A stretch of 64,000 nucleotides of DNA from Paenibacillus sp. Root52 (GCF_001426865.1 NZ_LMFO01000017.1:1-64000), one strand, 5' to 3'; counted from the first letter of the stretch, positions 28,711 to 37,591 are shown. Notes: generated by a model from the letters alone, not told the origin. Numbers and translations are program-made.

Positions 28711-29673
28711 TTACTTAATCCGAATACGCGGATCTACCAATCCCAGAATAATGTCAGACAACAATGATCCTAGAATTGTAGCTATACCAAATAGTAGGAC
28801 AAGCGCTGTTACAACACTAAAATCTCGAAGAGAGATTGAGGTAAGGAACAGCTGCCCCATGCCCGGATAACTGAATATACTCTCAATGAAAATCGTTCCT
28901 CCGATAAGCCCCGTAATCTCATAACCGAAGAATGCGGCGATCGGTAGTAGAGAGTTTCTCAAAATATGTCTGTTGTACACTCGTGATTCCGAGGCACCCT
29001 TGGCTCTAGCAGTAAGAACAAATTCTTTATGCTTGATATCAATAATTTCACTACGCAAGTACTGAACAGTGGATACCGTAGTGATCAATGCCATAGATAA
29101 TGCCGGTAATAACAAATGATAGAACTTACTAGCAATGTACTCGAATGTTCCTGGTGTAAGTCCAGGTGCTACGCTGCCTCCGGTCGGGAATAAGCCAAAG
29201 TGGAAACCAAAAATCCATAACATAACGAGTGCAAAAATAAATAGAGGTGCTGCAAAACCTAGATAGGTATAACCCGTAATTAATCGGTCAGACCATGTGT
29301 CATTATAACGACCACTGATAATACCAAGTGGAATCGCAATTAAATACGTGAAAACAAGTGTTGCAAAAGCGAGCCAGAATGTATTCGCTATACGTTGACC
29401 AATGAGATCCATAACCGGCATTTTAAATCGGAAGGATTGTCCAAAATCACCTTGAGCGGCATTTCTGATCCAGTCCCAATACTGTACATACCATGGATTA
29501 TTAAGTCCAAGTCGTTCCCGCTGTTCATCCAATGCTTTAGGATCAATGCTTGGATCAAGCAAACCGGTTAGTGCATCCCCTGGCATAGCCTTGGCCATCA
29601 AGAAGACCAAAAGACTGAGCAAAAAGATCTGAGGGATCATAATCATGATTCTTCGTACTATTATTTTCCACAT
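28711..29673 (-). CDS. oppB: Oligopeptide ABC transporter permease OppB
   Basis: A 320-residue permease with six predicted helices, starting with the typical MWKIIVRRIMIMIPQI helix and the large external loop. The EAA loop GASESRVYNRHILRNSL is present. The ATG at 29673 starts 5 nt after the oppF stop and has AGAAAGG upstream, better than the in-frame TTG at 29682. It pairs with OppC. Confidence 0.94.
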   Translation of the reverse strand: MWKIIVRRIMIMIPQIFLLSLLVFLMAKAMPGDALTGLLDPSIDPKALDEQRERLGLNNPWYVQYWDWIRNAAQGDFGQSFRFKMPVMDLIGQRIANTFWLAFATLVFTYLIAIPLGIISGRYNDTWSDRLITGYTYLGFAAPLFIFALVMLWIFGFHFGLFPTGGSVAPGLTPGTFEYIASKFYHLLLPALSMALITTVSTVQYLRSEIIDIKHKEFVLTARAKGASESRVYNRHILRNSLLPIAAFFGYEITGLIGGTIFIESIFSYPGMGQLFLTSISLRDFSVVTALVLLFGIATILGSLLSDIILGLVDPRIRIK

Positions 29674-29678
29674 GGTCT

Positions 29679-30611
29679 TCAACCTTTCTGAGGTAGAGCT
29701 ACTCGGTGAGTATTAGAAATGGATTGGAGCGAGTATGCAAGCCCTTCCTCATCAAAGAAGTTTCGATATGAATTCTCGTACTCTGACTTGACCATATTAC
29801 GAAAGGCAACCATTTCCTCTCGTTTGCTTGGATCCATATCCGGAATAGCTGCAATAAGACGTTTGGTATAGATATGCTGTGGATTCTCAAAAATGTCATC
29901 GGTTGTTCCCTGCTCCACATATCGACCTTTATACATAATCCCAATCTGATCACACATATGCCTTATGATCCCGAGATCATGGCTAATGAACAGATAGGTC
30001 AAATTCAATTCCTTTTGAATATCCTGCATGAAGTTTAGCACCTGGGCTTGTACCGATACGTCCAATGCGGATACAGGCTCATCTGCAATAATCAGTTTTG
30101 GCTTCAAGGCGATTGCCCGCGCAATTCCGATCCGCTGACGTTGACCACCCGAGAATTCATGTGGATATTTGTAGATGGATTCAGGACTAAGCCCGACCTT
30201 CTCTAGTAATTCTCTTACTTGTTTTTTCTCTTCCGTAGCCGTCAGTCGCTCGTAGTTACGGAGTGGCTCGGCAATGATATCAATAACCCGCTTCTTCGGA
30301 TTAAGTGAAGAATACGGATCTTGGAAAATCATTTGCACATCACGTTGAAGCTGCCGATCTTTACGACGTTCTGTGGCTAGATTTTTGCCATTAAACATGA
30401 CCTTACCCGCTGTTACGTGATTCAGACCGATAATGGCTCTTCCTGTCGTCGTTTTACCAGAACCAGATTCCCCAACAAGTCCATAGGTTTGTCCTTGTTC
30501 GATGGAGAAGCTGACATCATCAACTGCTTTGATACTTCCAATCTCGCGCTTGAGCAAGCCACCACGAATCGGAAAATGTATTTTGAGTCCTTCTACTTCT
30601 AGTAATGCCAT
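29679..30611 (-). CDS. oppF: Oligopeptide ABC transporter ATPase OppF
   Basis: A 310-residue cytoplasmic ATPase subunit. Walker A is GESGSGKTT, the ABC signature is FSGGQRQR, and Walker B is LIIADEPVSALD with the following switch His in FISHDLG. The C-terminal extension carries the oligo_HPY element (TKRLIAAIPDMD). It forms a heterodimer with OppD and lies 14 nt after it. Confidence 0.95.
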   Translation of the reverse strand: MALLEVEGLKIHFPIRGGLLKREIGSIKAVDDVSFSIEQGQTYGLVGESGSGKTTTGRAIIGLNHVTAGKVMFNGKNLATERRKDRQLQRDVQMIFQDPYSSLNPKKRVIDIIAEPLRNYERLTATEEKKQVRELLEKVGLSPESIYKYPHEFSGGQRQRIGIARAIALKPKLIIADEPVSALDVSVQAQVLNFMQDIQKELNLTYLFISHDLGIIRHMCDQIGIMYKGRYVEQGTTDDIFENPQHIYTKRLIAAIPDMDPSKREEMVAFRNMVKSEYENSYRNFFDEEGLAYSLQSISNTHRVALPQKG

Positions 30612-30625
30612 TATGTTGTTCCTCC

Positions 30626-31630
30626 TCAGCTTTGATCAGGGAAATGAAAGTGCTGGTAACAGGTGCATCTTACAAAGTGACCTGGTGCAATTTCATGCAT
30701 CTGTGGGTTCTCTTCATGAGCCGAATCATCAATCCATGGAATTCGAGCCTTGAATCGGCACCCTTGGCGAGGAAGGTTTTTAAGTGAAGGAACGATGCCT
30801 TGAATGACATGTAGCTTCGACTTCTCATCTGTATCTGTAATCGTAGGGATAGAATTTAAAAGTGAACGTGTATATGGATGTTTAGCATTGCTCATCAAGG
30901 TATAGATATCTGCAATCTCAACAATCTCACCTGCATACATTACTGCAACCCGGTCAGCCATCTCAGCTACTACACCGAGGTCATGAGTGATTAGGATGAT
31001 GCCTGCATTGATCTCTTTCTTCAGATCGCGAATAAGTTCTAGGATTTGTAGTTGAATGGTAACGTCCAGTGCGGTAGTTGGCTCATCGGCGATCAACAGT
31101 TCAGGTTTATTGGCAATCGCAATGGCGATAACAACTCTCTGTCTCATACCGCCTGATAATTCGTGAGGGTACTGCTTATAAATATGCTCAGGTCGTGGAA
31201 TTCCGACTTGGTTAAGCAGATCAATAACTTTCACTTTCTTATCTTTGGAAGAAAGCTTAGGTTGATGCAGCGTCAGGATCTCTTCGATCTGTTCGCCGAT
31301 AATCATTAGAGGATTTAGTGCTGATAATGGGTCTTGGAATATCATCCCCATCTCATTACCACGAAGTTTGTTTAATTTGTTAGGAGATATATTAGCTATA
31401 TCCTGCCCTTTATACAAAATTTGACCTTCAATTTTTGCTTTGTTGTGCAATCCCATAAGTGAGAAGGCAAATGCACTCTTTCCCGATCCGGACTCTCCCA
31501 CAATTGCTAACACTTCATTTTTCTTAACGGTAAGGTTAACGTGGTCAACTGCTGCGTAATAGTCATCTTCAATTCTGAAAGATGTAGTTAGATTTCTGAC
31601 TTCCAATAGGTCTGTATTCAAATCAATCAC
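30626..31630 (-). CDS. oppD: Oligopeptide ABC transporter ATPase OppD
   Basis: A roughly 334-residue ATPase, first gene of the operon. Walker A is GESGSGKSA, the signature is LSGGMRQR, and Walker B is LLIADEPTTALD. The C-terminal region has the oligo_HPY motif and four Cys-containing segments (GCRFKARIPW, RCTCYQ) reminiscent of the iron-sulfur tail of Dpp/Opp ATPases. The start is uncertain: GTG at 31630 (GGGG upstream), TTG at 31621 (GGTGAT upstream) or ATG at 31678, which has no ribosome site; I prefer the first two. Confidence 0.92.
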   Translation of the reverse strand: MIDLNTDLLEVRNLTTSFRIEDDYYAAVDHVNLTVKKNEVLAIVGESGSGKSAFAFSLMGLHNKAKIEGQILYKGQDIANISPNKLNKLRGNEMGMIFQDPLSALNPLMIIGEQIEEILTLHQPKLSSKDKKVKVIDLLNQVGIPRPEHIYKQYPHELSGGMRQRVVIAIAIANKPELLIADEPTTALDVTIQLQILELIRDLKKEINAGIILITHDLGVVAEMADRVAVMYAGEIVEIADIYTLMSNAKHPYTRSLLNSIPTITDTDEKSKLHVIQGIVPSLKNLPRQGCRFKARIPWIDDSAHEENPQMHEIAPGHFVRCTCYQHFHFPDQS

Positions 31631-31756
31631 CCTAACCCCAAAATTTCCGTAGAATGTTTCATCAATAGATGAATGCATCCACTGTATATTTCCATGTTTT
31701 TGAAGACAACGAACAAATTTTTATACAAAATACGAATTCAGCAAATGAATTAAATT

Positions 31757-31785
31757 TTTGTATTTCAATTTAGACCATTGGTCAA
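31757..31785 (-). promoter_or_regulatory. opp operon promoter with overlapping palindrome
   Basis: Minus strand TTGACC (31785-31780), 17-nt spacer, TACAAA (31762-31757). The -35 lies inside the palindrome GACCATTGGTC (31773-31783), which could be a repressor site. Confidence 0.5.
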
Positions 31786-32289
31786 TTAATGTTGAGCATT
31801 CCTACCGGGATTATATAGCAAAATAATTAATGTAATCATACGTGTAAATTTAGGTGACGTCAATGCTTATTTTGAGATTTTTGGAATAAATGTTTTTTAT
31901 ACTACAGTTTTGGGTATTAGCTATGCTAAAAAGGTAAATATTAAGGAGTTTACAGCATTAGAGGAGGGGGACGTTTGAAAGTTTTACATCAGATAGAGTT
32001 TGGAAAATCTAAAATATGACATTAACATTACATGCAGAGTGTAAATACGTGTGATATATAGTCGAAGTAGTCTCTTATATTAAGCTCACATGTTAACTTT
32101 ATGATACGTGTGGTTAGTAGTTGATGTTCAAAAGTAAACGCATACTTGCAAACAAATATATACAAATATGATATTGGCTACCCTTATATCGAATCAGTGG
32201 TTTATTTCTAGTTATTATAGTATAAATTTTTTTATTTACTGCTGTAAAGGACTAATTGTCATCTTTTATCATTTTTTTTACAAAACAAT

Positions 32290-32315
32290 GAAAAAAGCCC
32301 TGCAAAATGCAGGAC
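32290..32315 (-). terminator. Terminator of the M15 peptidase gene
   Basis: CCTGCA/TGCAGG stem with a four-base loop, followed by six T on the minus strand. Confidence 0.8.
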
Positions 32316-32358
32316 TTTACTAATAATAATACGTATCATTGCATATTAATAATATTAA

Positions 32359-32949
32359 TTAAGGCATATCCGGCGGTCGTTTACCTCGCTTTAACTCATT
32401 AATGCTCAGGCCAAAATCCATTTGTAAATGAGGGTAGTCGGGAAAGTTAGCCCAATCCCCTCCCCATGTGAATCCGAGGTCTTTTGCGATTGTAACAACC
32501 TCCATCCAATCAGGCTCACCATTACCGTTATCGTCACGCTCCATATCCCATACAATCTCCCCCTGGGGTGTATGAAGGGCAAAATCAATAGCTAAACCAT
32601 AGTTGTGATAAGATTCTCCACCCCTGGCATTGGTGACAATGTTCCCTGCACTTGAACGCCCTTGATCGAACAGTGCATCCTGTTCCTCTATACTTCGATA
32701 ACCATGAGTAATGACAACATCTATGCCGCGCCTGGCTGCTTTTCGAACCAATAGCTCCTCACTCTCAGCAACAAGGGGATGAAGGCCTGTAATGGGAATA
32801 ACATCTTGCGGGTTTCCCGGCCATATTTCATATACATCATCTTTCTGCTGAAGCCATATATATACAACGACAAGGAGCAAAGTAGCGATAAGCCAGAACC
32901 GCAGACGACCTTTCCGTTTTTGCTGTTTTTTACGTTTTGATTTGTTCAT
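32359..32949 (-). CDS. Membrane-anchored M15 peptidase (CwlK/VanY-like)
   Basis: A 196-residue peptidase with a very basic N-terminus and one membrane helix (about 17-33), then an M15 (LAS-fold) catalytic domain. The zinc motif is SYHNYGLAID (His115, Asp122) with His174 in YPHLQ; GYRSIEEQ and WGGDW (Asp165) fit the CwlK group of L-Ala-D-Glu endopeptidases. VanY-type D,D-carboxypeptidase activity is the alternative. It acts outside the membrane on peptidoglycan peptides. Confidence 0.88.
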   Translation of the reverse strand: MNKSKRKKQQKRKGRLRFWLIATLLLVVVYIWLQQKDDVYEIWPGNPQDVIPITGLHPLVAESEELLVRKAARRGIDVVITHGYRSIEEQDALFDQGRSSAGNIVTNARGGESYHNYGLAIDFALHTPQGEIVWDMERDDNGNGEPDWMEVVTIAKDLGFTWGGDWANFPDYPHLQMDFGLSINELKRGKRPPDMP

Positions 32950-33144
32950 TATAATCTCCTGATGTGTTGAACTTTAATATAGCCACCTTAACTCAGCCTA
33001 TACCTTATATCATAACATCGGACTTTCCTAATGCACAATTTAGTGGAAATCTATACGCAAGCGCAGTTCTTATGGAGGTTCGTTTATCTAATCAGTAAAA
33101 GCTTTGATTGTTTCGTTGCATCTAGTAAGTAACTAATGAATATG

Positions 33145-33176
33145 CAAAAAAGCAGCCGGCTATAAGCCGACTGCTT
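33145..33176 (-). terminator. rpsF-ssb-rpsR operon terminator
   Basis: AGCAG[CT]CGGCT stem around a short loop (33151-33176) and six T on the minus strand, 20 bp after the rpsR stop. Confidence 0.85.
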
Positions 33177-33196
33177 GTTATCCATGCTGAGTAAGA

Positions 33197-33469
33197 CTAC
33201 TCAGTAGTGTATGGCAATAATGCGATTTGACGGGAGCGTTTAATTGCAATCGTCAAAGCACGTTGATATTTAGCGCTAGTACCTGTTACACGGCGTGGCA
33301 AAATTTTTCCACGTTCGCTGATAAATTTACGAAGCAAGTCCGTATCTTTATAATCGATGTGAGTAATTTTGTTTGCTGTGAAGAAGCACACTTTACGACG
33401 TTTATTACGGCCGCCACGACGTGCCGGTCTTTTATCGTTGTCTCCGCCTTCTCTTTGCTTGAAGCCCAT
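33197..33469 (-). CDS. rpsR: Ribosomal protein S18
   Basis: A basic 90-residue small-subunit protein that binds 16S rRNA beside S6. The core from KVCFFTANK through [24 protein letters not shown] is characteristic. It has one Cys, so it is not the four-Cys zinc-binding form. It is the last gene of rpsF-ssb-rpsR, the conserved order. Confidence 0.98.
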   Translation of the reverse strand: MGFKQREGGDNDKRPARRGGRNKRRKVCFFTANKITHIDYKDTDLLRKFISERGKILPRRVTGTSAKYQRALTIAIKRSRQIALLPYTTE

Positions 33470-33525
33470 GCTTTTCAGTCCTTTCCTATCATGTAACCCA
33501 TATCTCCTAAGAGTATCAGCTCATG

Positions 33526-34011
33526 TTAAAATGGCAAATCATCATCCGATATATCAATCGGTTTTCCGTCATCGGAAAAAGGATCCTGATTGTTGCTACG
33601 CGAATTATTGTTATTGTTCGCGCGTCCGCCGCCTCCATAAGAAGGCTCTTCACGCATAGGTTGCCCACCGCCGCCACCGCTATTATCACGGTTAGCTGAC
33701 TCCAAGAAACGGACATTATCGGCAATGACTTCGGTCACGTATACACGTTTTCCTTCGTTATTCTCGTAGTTCCGTACTTGAATGCGTCCTTCGACTGCAG
33801 CCAGGCGTCCTTTGCGCAAGTAGTTTGCACAAGTCTCGGCAAGCTGTCTCCAGGTTACGACCGGAATGAAATCCGCTTCCTTTTCTCCCCCTTGGCTTGT
33901 AAACGGTCTGTCCACTGCCAAAGTAAATTGCGTAACTGCTACTCCTGCTGGAGTGTAACGCAACTCAGGATCCCGGGTTAACCGGCCGATCAGAATGACA
34001 CGGTTCAACAA
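33526..34011 (-). CDS. ssb: Single-stranded DNA-binding protein SSB
   Basis: A 161-residue essential SSB. The OB fold (about 1-110) begins [23 protein letters not shown]; the flexible Gly/Asn-rich linker follows; the acidic tail ends DISDDDLPF, the hook for replication and repair partners. It lies between rpsF and rpsR as in B. subtilis ssbA. Confidence 0.98.
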   Translation of the reverse strand: MLNRVILIGRLTRDPELRYTPAGVAVTQFTLAVDRPFTSQGGEKEADFIPVVTWRQLAETCANYLRKGRLAAVEGRIQVRNYENNEGKRVYVTEVIADNVRFLESANRDNSGGGGGQPMREEPSYGGGGRANNNNNSRSNNQDPFSDDGKPIDISDDDLPF

Positions 34012-34061
34012 TGTAATCCCCTCCTTCAGAGCGTATTGGTGCGTCGATCACGAGTTTTGTC

Positions 34062-34355
34062 TTAAGCAGACTTAACGTCGTTTGTAATGAGATAACGAAT
34101 TACTTCGTCAGAAATCTTCATGAGACGCTCAAGTTCAGTAACAACTGCTGGTTCAGCAGTGAAGTGTACCAAAACATAAACACCATCACGGAATTTCTTG
34201 ATCTCATACGCAAGACGGCGTTTACCCATAACGTCGTGAGCTGTAACTTCACCACCGCCGTTGGAGATGATGCCTTGGAATTTATCGACTGTAGCTTGAA
34301 CAACTTCTTGCTCAACGTCAGGACGAATAATGTACATCACTTCATATTTGCGCAT
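34062..34355 (-). CDS. rpsF: Ribosomal protein S6
   Basis: A 97-residue 30S protein that pairs with S18. It starts at the ATG at 34355 (MRKYEVMYIIRPDVE) with AAGGAGGTG upstream; a frame extending to 34415 is not supported. It is first in the rpsF-ssb-rpsR operon. The leader (34356-34431) holds a stem CTCTCAA/TTGAGGG that could be an autoregulatory structure, though the known S6:S18 motif was not recognised. Confidence 0.98.
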   Translation of the reverse strand: MRKYEVMYIIRPDVEQEVVQATVDKFQGIISNGGGEVTAHDVMGKRRLAYEIKKFRDGVYVLVHFTAEPAVVTELERLMKISDEVIRYLITNDVKSA

Positions 34356-34431
34356 AATTTTCACCTCCTTATGGACTCTGGCCCTCAATCTAGGTTGAGA
34401 GCAAGGAACGAGCACAAACTCGAACTATATT

Positions 34432-34460
34432 AATATAACAAATACAGAACCATAATGCAA
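34432..34460 (-). promoter_or_regulatory. rpsF operon promoter
   Basis: Minus strand TTGCAT (34460-34455), 17-nt spacer, TATATT (34437-34432). It lies 77 bp upstream of the rpsF start. Confidence 0.7.
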
Positions 34461-34559
34461 GCAAACGTTCCCTTTATATATGGCACATGATCACCCCTAC
34501 TATGGAGCACACTACAGAAGCTACAACGAAATACATTAGGCCAAGGAGGTTTTCATATC

Positions 34560-34754
34560 ATGGGCGAAAGAACTGAATTTGAACCAGGAGACAAAGCTCC
34601 AAATGATGGCGAGTACACCGAGGTCGGTGAGAAGAGCTTTCACACGGAAATCAACAATCCAAAGCGAGTAACGCTGCAAAAGGGTGAGCCCTTCCCAGAG
34701 ACAAGCAATCATAATCGTAAGTGGAAGAAGCTGACGAAAGCTCGTGTCCACTAA
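34560..34754 (+). CDS. YjzC-like small protein
   Basis: A 64-residue hydrophilic protein matching the YjzC family (FEPGDKAPNDGEY, VTLQKGEPFPET, NHNRKW). The function is unknown; in Bacillus yjzC is a small sporulation-era gene, so a role in the spore is possible. The ATG has AAGGAGG upstream. It is on the plus strand, divergent from rpsF, and followed by a 280-nt stretch ending in a terminator. Confidence 0.85.
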   Translation: MGERTEFEPGDKAPNDGEYTEVGEKSFHTEINNPKRVTLQKGEPFPETSNHNRKWKKLTKARVH

Positions 34755-35011
34755 GTAAACTTTTTTTCAGCTCAACGTATATAAAACGAAATAAAGCACA
34801 TAATACAATCAGGCGGTGCACGAGAGAGGTGTGGTTCCGTTGGACAACGAAGCCGAACATTCTTTGTTGGAAATGCATCACGTAATATAAGAAGCAAGTG
34901 GTTGTGTGTAAGACCCTGCGTCCTAAGCACGAGTATTGCTTCAGCAGTACGCCAAGGTTTCTGATCTTTACGCCAGATTGTTTCCTACTAACCGAATGCA
35001 CTGCCGGATAG

Positions 35012-35036
35012 AGAGCCCTTAGGGGCTCTTTATTTT
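35012..35036 (+). terminator. Plus-strand intrinsic terminator
   Basis: AGAGCCC (35012-35018) pairs with GGGCTCT (35023-35029) around TTAG, then TTTATTTT. Confidence 0.8.
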
Positions 35037-35111
35037 GTGGTCACAGTCACTGGTGGTTGCTTCACTTCATGCCATTGCTTTTACTGTCTTATCAAAAAAG
35101 AATGAGCAAAC

Positions 35112-35140
35112 AAAAAAAGCCTTCCATATTAGGAAGACTT
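35112..35140 (-). terminator. tRNA-Ser terminator
   Basis: On the minus strand CTTCC/GGAAG pair around a six-base loop and are followed by TTTTTTT, 60 bp after the tRNA 3' end. Confidence 0.75.
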
Positions 35141-35201
35141 TCTTCTTATATAACTCAACACTTCGTTGAGTAATCGAATGTTTTATCATGTACAAGTGAA
35201 G

Positions 35202-35292
35202 TGGCGGAAAGGGTGGGATTCGAACCCACGCACGCTGTGACACGCCTAGCTGATTTCGAGTCAGCCCCCTTGGGCCTCTTGGGTACCTTTCC
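35202..35292 (-). tRNA. tRNA-Ser(CGA)
   Basis: A complete 91-nt class II tRNA. The acceptor GGAAAGG pairs with CCTTTCC, the discriminator is G, and CCA is encoded. The anticodon stem GCTGA/TCAGC holds the loop CTCGAAA, anticodon CGA, which reads UCG. A long variable arm (typical of Ser) and the T-arm GTGGG TTCGAAT CCCAC are present. It is monocistronic, with its own terminator. Confidence 0.95.
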
Positions 35293-35436
35293 GCAGCAAT
35301 ATTGATTATAGCATGATCATTTACAGAACGCAACACTTAGCCCTGCCTGCATGTAACCGCTATTTTAGGTATAATCTATTCAACTTCATATCCTTCATTC
35401 TGCTTACGATTTACTCATGATTTACTTACGGTCTAC

Positions 35437-35646
35437 TCATGATTCAGCTAGATCTTCTGCTGACCGCAGCACTTTTTTCATGTTTTTCTCAAACTTCGCT
35501 CTTGGAATTAGCACGCTGTGTTTGCACCCTACACATTTGATACGGATATCCATTCCCATACGAATGATCTCCATCTCATTGCTTCCGCATGGATGCTGCT
35601 TCTTCATCTGCACGATGTCCCCGAGCTGAAAAATTTTACGCTCCAC
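35437..35646 (-). CDS. DUF951 family zinc-ribbon-like protein (YyzM type)
   Basis: A small protein of about 69 residues, family DUF951, with the hallmark MKKQHPCGSNEMEIIRMGMDIRIKC split here as HPCG, IIRMGMDIRIKC and GCKHSV: three Cys likely to bind metal. Function is unknown. The start is uncertain; I prefer the GTG at 35646, which has GAGGGGG 9 nt upstream, over ATG codons at 35655 and 35664. It overlaps the mscS end by 11 nt, so the two are coupled. It neighbours mscS and yyaC as in B. subtilis. Confidence 0.85.
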   Translation of the reverse strand: MERKIFQLGDIVQMKKQHPCGSNEMEIIRMGMDIRIKCVGCKHSVLIPRAKFEKNMKKVLRSAEDLAES

Positions 35647-36556
35647 CTGTGCCATCCCCCTCATCCTGTTCTTGACCTGCTGCCTGCTCTAACACTGCTT
35701 GATTGCTCATCTCTTGATACTCCAGTGATTTCTTCACATCACTTTGAATCTGACGTTCTACAGAAGATCTGGAGTTTGGCATACACTCTGCAACGATGCG
35801 AACAACGTACTCTGAGGTAGACATCGATTGAATTCCAAGTACATCTGGAACTTTCACAATGTTGAGATCACGATTCTCAATCCCCACCAGCGCTCGCTTC
35901 ACCAAATTCACCGATTCATCCAGACTCTGGTCAGCCTTCATTGGAATGTCCACCACGGCTAATGAATTGGACATCGAGAAGTTCGTTACACTGGCAATGG
36001 TACCATTGGGTATGATGTGCACCTCACCTTGCCAACTCACCAACTTAGTCGTTCTGAGTCCAATTACCTCAACCGTTCCCTTATACGTACCAGTCTGAAT
36101 GACATCTCCTACAGCGAATTGATCCTCTAATATAATGAAGAAACCCGTAATAACATCTTTCACTAATCCCTGTGCCCCAAAACCGATTGCTAGCCCGAGT
36201 ACACCCGCACTGGCAAGTAATGGCCCAACCTTCACATTAATCTCCGATAATACAAGCAGTATCATAATGAAATTACATGTGATGGAGGTTGCATTCTTCA
36301 TCAACTCGCCTACAGTAACAAATCTGCGAGGGTTGACACGAAGCCGACCTTCTTGCTTCTGCTGCATACTGCGATCAATAATACGCGATACAATTTTAAT
36401 AACAATCCGAGTAGCGATAAAGATAAGTATAATGCGTAGGGAACTGAATAAAATATTGAACCACATATCTGCATCAGCGATTTTGTTCCATAATTGATCT
36501 GTCCAGCTTAGAGCTGATTCTAAAGCAGGAGCAGTCATATACTTAAACGACCACAT
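35636..36556 (-). CDS. MscS-type mechanosensitive channel
   Basis: A 306-residue small-conductance mechanosensitive channel that releases solutes on osmotic downshock. Three membrane helices lie in about 28-130, with the pore-lining TM3 around LGLAIGFGAQGLVKDVITGFFIILED, followed by the beta domain (GDVIQTGTYKGTVEVIGLRTT) and the C-terminal domain. GAGGGGG lies upstream of the ATG. It is co-transcribed with the DUF3343 gene before it and the DUF951 gene after. Confidence 0.94.
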   Translation of the reverse strand: MWSFKYMTAPALESALSWTDQLWNKIADADMWFNILFSSLRIILIFIATRIVIKIVSRIIDRSMQQKQEGRLRVNPRRFVTVGELMKNATSITCNFIMILLVLSEINVKVGPLLASAGVLGLAIGFGAQGLVKDVITGFFIILEDQFAVGDVIQTGTYKGTVEVIGLRTTKLVSWQGEVHIIPNGTIASVTNFSMSNSLAVVDIPMKADQSLDESVNLVKRALVGIENRDLNIVKVPDVLGIQSMSTSEYVVRIVAECMPNSRSSVERQIQSDVKKSLEYQEMSNQAVLEQAAGQEQDEGDGTGGA

Positions 36557-36570
36557 TCATCCATCCCCCT

Positions 36571-36834
36571 CTACATCGGTATGTTATCATAGCTGTCTTC
36601 GTTTTTGAAATAGAGGCCTCGAATCTCCACGAACTCATTCCGAATGATCTGTTGCACCCTCAACACATCTTCCTTAGGAAACTGAATACAGAGTGCACAG
36701 CCTGCTGTAATCTCCTTCGGTGTTGGAAATAAGTCGATCTCAATCTCAGCAAATTCTAATAACATCTCCGCTCGTAGTGCCTGCTGAGTAGAATCAAACG
36801 CAATCAACATCCAATCATCTAACCATTCGTCCAT
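36571..36834 (-). CDS. DUF3343 family protein
   Basis: An 87-residue DUF3343 protein, of the group proposed to carry sulfur or selenium. The pattern LIAFDSTQQALRAEMLL, DLFPTPKEITAGCALCIQF fits; the paired Cys in GCALC are likely functional. It sits upstream of mscS and close to the cysteine desulfurase gene, which is in line with a sulfur-related role, although that is only suggestive. The ATG has AAGGGAG upstream. Confidence 0.85.
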   Translation of the reverse strand: MDEWLDDWMLIAFDSTQQALRAEMLLEFAEIEIDLFPTPKEITAGCALCIQFPKEDVLRVQQIIRNEFVEIRGLYFKNEDSYDNIPM

Positions 36835-36985
36835 GACCGGCTCCCTTCAACCTTACTTAGCTCCAATTTACCCTCATTGGGTTACATCATAACCTTCTCA
36901 TGAAAAAGCTTGTCCTGACCAAGTATAAAACGCTCTATCCTTCCATATACTGTTACTACCATTTCAAGGGGAAAGGATAGATCCT

Positions 36986-37591
36986 ATGAAACCCATCTCG
37001 CATTCTTTTTCATCCCAAGATATGACCAGCTTGAAAATTCCTCATACCGATCCTGGCGTACACTCTGCTATTATTCATCGTTTAATGTTCCATCTCTATA
37101 AAGCTCACTCGTTACAAAATGTTGTAATCGTATGCATCGGTACTGATCGATCTACCGGGGACTGCTTAGGCCCATTAGTAGGTTCAGCTCTTGCTAAATG
37201 GGACAGCCCTCTCTTTCACCTTTATGGCACACTAGACGAACCTGTACATGCTATGAATCTACAAGAAACACTTCACAAAATCCAAGCCACACACCATAAT
37301 CCATACGTTATCGGAATTGATGCTTGTCTTGGACAATCCTCTAGTGTTGGCTGCATTCAGGTGGTAAATGGACCATTGAAGCCTGGAGCTGGCGTAAATA
37401 AAGAATTACCGCCGGTCGGCGATATCCATCTGACAGGTATCGTTAACGTCGGCGGCTTTATGGAATACTTTGTTCTGCAGAATACAAGGCTCAGTTTAGT
37501 TATGCGCATGTCTGAGATTATATCCAGCAGTCTTTACTCGGCCATTCGAGAATGGCATACTCGCTCTACTCTGCTTGCTGTGCCAGAGTAA
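36986..37591 (+). CDS. yyaC: Sporulation-associated putative protease YyaC
   Basis: A 201-residue YyaC protein, related in fold to the germination protease GPR. Conserved stretches are VVIVCIGTDRSTGDCLGPLVG, GTLDEPVHAMNL, VIGIDACLG and PPVGDIHLTGIVN. It is expressed in the sporulating cell in Bacillus; the substrate is unknown. It is read on the plus strand, against its neighbours, and its 3' end overlaps the DUF4446 gene by 26 bp. Confidence 0.92.
   Translation: MKPISHSFSSQDMTSLKIPHTDPGVHSAIIHRLMFHLYKAHSLQNVVIVCIGTDRSTGDCLGPLVGSALAKWDSPLFHLYGTLDEPVHAMNLQETLHKIQATHHNPYVIGIDACLGQSSSVGCIQVVNGPLKPGAGVNKELPPVGDIHLTGIVNVGGFMEYFVLQNTRLSLVMRMSEIISSSLYSAIREWHTRSTLLAVPE

Larger units (their letters stand above)
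31631..32358. other. AT-rich spacer upstream of the opp operon
   Basis: No gene of normal size is present. It holds the opp promoter and palindrome (31757-31785), a plus-strand 14-codon frame with an unusually strong ribosome site (31975-32019) and the terminator of the M15 peptidase gene. Confidence 0.5.
34755..35201 (+). other. Stretch between yjzC and tRNA-Ser ending in a plus-strand terminator
   Basis: A plus-strand intrinsic terminator closes the first 280 nt, so this part is either the yjzC 3' UTR or a separate RNA. It contains a small frame at about 34817-34891 (VHERGVVPLDNEAEHS...), with weak start signals. A 116-codon minus-strand frame (34651-35001) crosses the yjzC gene and resembles nothing known; I do not call it. 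Confidence 0.4.

Noticed and set aside
34356..34431. Canonical S6:S18 autoregulatory motif in the rpsF leader
   Set aside because: A stem is present but the conserved CCG element was not recognised, so I mention it only in the rpsF entry.
34651..35001. 116-codon minus-strand frame over yjzC and the following spacer
   Set aside because: It crosses the well-supported yjzC gene on the other strand, has no ribosome site and resembles no family.
35286..35336. Small 89-codon minus frame across the tRNA
   Set aside because: It is the tRNA-Ser gene and flanks read as protein.
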